Assembly: GCA_029266295.1 (NCBI GenBank)
Contig: JAQSXD010000259.1
Span: forward strand, 1-5,790
Direction: 5' to 3'
DNA length: 5,790 bases
From: Bacillota bacterium
Lineage (GTDB): Bacteria > Bacillota > Clostridia > Peptostreptococcales > Anaerovoracaceae
Position numbers and translations under genes: made by a program. The notes below the pieces were generated by a model. It worked only from the letters and a program-made list of their open reading frames with translations. It searched no databases and was not told where the DNA came from. Below are positions 4,249-5,790 of this stretch, in pieces (the first letter of the stretch is position 1; each line of letters opens with the position of its first letter).

Positions 4249-4280
4249 AAAAGCGGGGAAAGTCTTCCTCGCTTTTCTTA
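4249..4280 (+). terminator. Hairpin terminator or attenuator in the lacI leader
   Basis: AAAAGCGGGGAA (4249-4260) pairs with TTCCTCGCTTTT (4265-4276) as a 12-bp stem with one G-U pair and a 4-nt loop, followed by CTTAAT. It is a plausible intrinsic terminator. Because it lies downstream of the 4199-4227 promoter and upstream of lacI, it may attenuate the lacI transcript; alternatively it mainly ends read-through from ssp. A TATAAT at 4282-4287 just after it has no matching -35. Confidence 0.7.
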
Positions 4281-4325
4281 ATATAATAAATTCGATAAAT
4301 TGGGAAGTGGAGTATTGTTGGTAAA

Positions 4326-5351
4326 ATGAATATTAAAGAGGTTGCAAAAAAAGCTGGCGTTTCTGTCGCTACGGTCTCTCGTGTTCTAAACCATCCTGAA
4401 AGCGTTGCACCAGACACAAAACAGCGGATCCTCGATGTGATCCAGGAACTGGAGTATACTCCGAATTGGTTTGCAAGAGGACTTAATTTTAACAAAACCG
4501 ATACCATTGGTCTGCTTATTCCGAACATATTGAACCCAAGTTACATGGAAATCGCAAAAGGTGTTGAAGATGTATCTCATCAGAAAAACTGCAACACGTT
4601 GCTTTGCAATGGTGAAAATGCCATCGAAAAAGAAAGAAAATATGTAGATATTCTGATAAAACGTCGAGTGGACGGTATCGTGCTCGTATCTTCTCTTCTT
4701 GAGAGTGATAATATTGAGAACATCACAAAGCAGGGTATCCCAGTAGTTTTAATTGGTGAAAACAGAGGGGATATCAAGGGGATACCAATTGTAAGAATCG
4801 ACTGTGAAGGAGCTTCTTACAAAGCGGTACGACATTTGATTGATATCGGTTATAAGGATATCGCCATTATTTACGGGTCTACTCCAGAGAAAGAAAACAA
4901 AAGAAAAGTTGATGGATATCGTCAGGCTTTGGCAGAGGAAGGGATAACGGAACGAGAGGAATATCTTCAGGAAGCTCCAAATACCATTGAAGGTGGATAT
5001 ATCGCAGGAAAGAGGCTGAACGATTTGAAACACAGACCGAGAGCTATCTTTACCTCTTCTGATCTTTTGGCCTTTGGTGCAATTGATGCAATGAAGGATC
5101 ATGGAGTCAAAGTGCCTGAGGAAGTTGCTTTTGTTGGGTTTGATAACATCCGGATGTCAAATCTTATTGAGCCGAAGCTCACGACAGTAGAAAAGCCGAT
5201 GCACAAGATGGGTGTTGTCGGTGCCAGGTTGTTATTTGATATTATTGATACCAAGGGAGAAGACATTACGAACAGGGAGATCCTGCTTCAGTCAAAACTG
5301 AAGATACGAAAATCCTGCGGGCATAAAGAGAGGATCGGAGAGATATTCTAA
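4326..5351 (+). CDS. LacI-family transcriptional regulator
   Basis: The 341-aa product has the full LacI/GalR architecture. The helix-turn-helix is NIKEVAKKAGVSVATVSRVL (2-21); a hinge follows, PNWFARGL (46-53), with the Leu expected to enter the minor groove at the central CpG. The periplasmic-binding-protein-like effector domain begins at TIGLLIPNILNPSY and includes KRRVDGIVLVSS, FTSSDLLAFGAIDA and VPEEVAFVGFDN. The VSVATVSRV recognition helix resembles CcpA-type proteins that read TGTAA half sites, consistent with the operator at 4159-4174. The effector is unknown. ATG 4326 gives the canonical N terminus, although the GTGGAG site (4307-4312) is 13 bp away, rather long, so initiation may be weak. 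The stop TAA overlaps the next ATG by one base (TAATG), indicating translational coupling. Confidence 0.95.
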   Translation: MNIKEVAKKAGVSVATVSRVLNHPESVAPDTKQRILDVIQELEYTPNWFARGLNFNKTDTIGLLIPNILNPSYMEIAKGVEDVSHQKNCNTLLCNGENAIEKERKYVDILIKRRVDGIVLVSSLLESDNIENITKQGIPVVLIGENRGDIKGIPIVRIDCEGASYKAVRHLIDIGYKDIAIIYGSTPEKENKRKVDGYRQALAEEGITEREEYLQEAPNTIEGGYIAGKRLNDLKHRPRAIFTSSDLLAFGAIDAMKDHGVKVPEEVAFVGFDNIRMSNLIEPKLTTVEKPMHKMGVVGARLLFDIIDTKGEDITNREILLQSKLKIRKSCGHKERIGEIF

Positions 5352-5790
5352 TGAAGACGGAATTTTTGGGATTGAAATTGAAGAATCCTGTTATCGTAGC
5401 TGCTGGTCCATGGAATAGAGATGGGAGGAGCCTGCTGAAAGGAATTTCTGCCGGTGCAGGAGCGGTAATCACGGAAACCATAGTTAGCGATGCTTTGATT
5501 GATGTAAGACCCCGGATTGCTTACAACGGTTTGGGTGCTCAGAACATAAGGCTTTACAGTGATATTCAGGTAGAAGGCTGGCAACGAGAGATGGATATTG
5601 CCAAAAGCAAGGATAGTGTAGTGATTGCCAGCGTGTCGGCCCATACCCCTTCAGAGCTTGCTTATCTTGCCATGAAGATGGAAAAATTCGGAGCAGATGC
5701 AATCGAGCTTGGGATTTCTTCCCCTATGGGGGAATCTTTGGAAGTCGTGGCATCTGATGCGGAACGGGTTTATCAGATGACGAAGGAAGT
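5351..5790 (+). CDS. Dihydroorotate-dehydrogenase-like flavoenzyme, 5' part
   Basis: The frame is open to the window edge, giving 146 complete codons and a missing C terminus. GGAGAG (5337-5342) inside the end of lacI is 8 bp before the ATG. The N terminus resembles the FMN-binding TIM barrel of class 1 dihydroorotate dehydrogenases and PreA-type dihydropyrimidine dehydrogenases: FLGLKLKNPVIVAAGP (5-20), GAGAVITETIV (35-45), VVIASVSAHTPSELAYLA (90-107), FGADAIELGISSPMGE (113-128). In true PyrD the last motif is usually E-L-N-I-S-C-P-N; here N, C and N are G, S and M, so orotate may not be the substrate. Coupling to a LacI-type regulator rather than to pyr genes also points to a catabolic or specialised oxidoreductase. 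The exact reaction is unknown. Confidence 0.82.
   Translation, partial: MKTEFLGLKLKNPVIVAAGPWNRDGRSLLKGISAGAGAVITETIVSDALIDVRPRIAYNGLGAQNIRLYSDIQVEGWQREMDIAKSKDSVVIASVSAHTPSELAYLAMKMEKFGADAIELGISSPMGESLEVVASDAERVYQMTKE

Noticed and set aside
4187..4528. Minus-strand frame upstream of and across the lacI start
   Set aside because: It is antisense to the canonical LacI DNA-binding domain and runs through the promoter and terminator hairpin.

Overview
The window looks like chromosomal DNA from an endospore-forming, low-to-moderate G+C Firmicute, most likely class Clostridia. The main reasons are two alpha/beta-type small acid-soluble spore protein (SASP) genes, near-consensus Shine-Dalgarno sites (AAGGAGGTGA before the first ssp gene), sigma-A style promoters, tRNA genes with encoded CCA, and a DUF4418-type membrane protein. 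The species cannot be named from the sequence.

Layout from left to right. Positions 1-22 hold a perfect 11-bp tandem repeat at the window edge, possibly the outer end of a mobile element. Positions 61-343 form a complete minus-strand tRNA unit: a consensus promoter, tRNA-Pro(CGG), tRNA-Pro(GGG) and an intrinsic terminator. A plus-strand group follows: a possible 33-codon Cys-rich ORF (363-464), a 218-aa all-helical protein of unknown function (468-1124), a 137-aa Cys-rich four-helix membrane protein resembling DUF4418 (1378-1791), and a 90-aa charged protein of unknown function (1835-2107). A 19-bp perfect hairpin terminator closes this group. Next come a 12-bp palindrome and four 21-bp tandem repeats, the last of which overlaps the 3' end of ku, encoded on the minus strand (2394-3221). 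A 425-bp gene-free region separates ku from two plus-strand SASP genes: a normal one (3647-3862) and a short, divergent 56-aa one (3976-4146). The right end holds a LacI-family regulator (4326-5351) that overlaps by one base a truncated dihydroorotate-dehydrogenase-like flavoenzyme gene running off the window.

How the genes fit together. Ku and the SASPs suggest a spore DNA protection and repair neighbourhood: SASPs coat spore DNA, and Ku starts end joining when breaks are met at germination. No ligD is present here. The LacI regulator and the flavoenzyme form a translationally coupled pair, probably a local catabolic or metabolic switch. A 16-bp site with a central CpG that matches the CcpA/LacI-type operator consensus without deviation lies upstream of a strong promoter for this pair, and a hairpin terminator sits in its leader.

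No clearly new multi-gene system is evident. The items most worth a second look are the divergent SASP, the repeats that duplicate the ku stop region, the operator/attenuator arrangement before lacI, the altered active-site motif of the flavoenzyme, and the uncharacterised 468-1124 protein with its possible upstream ORF.
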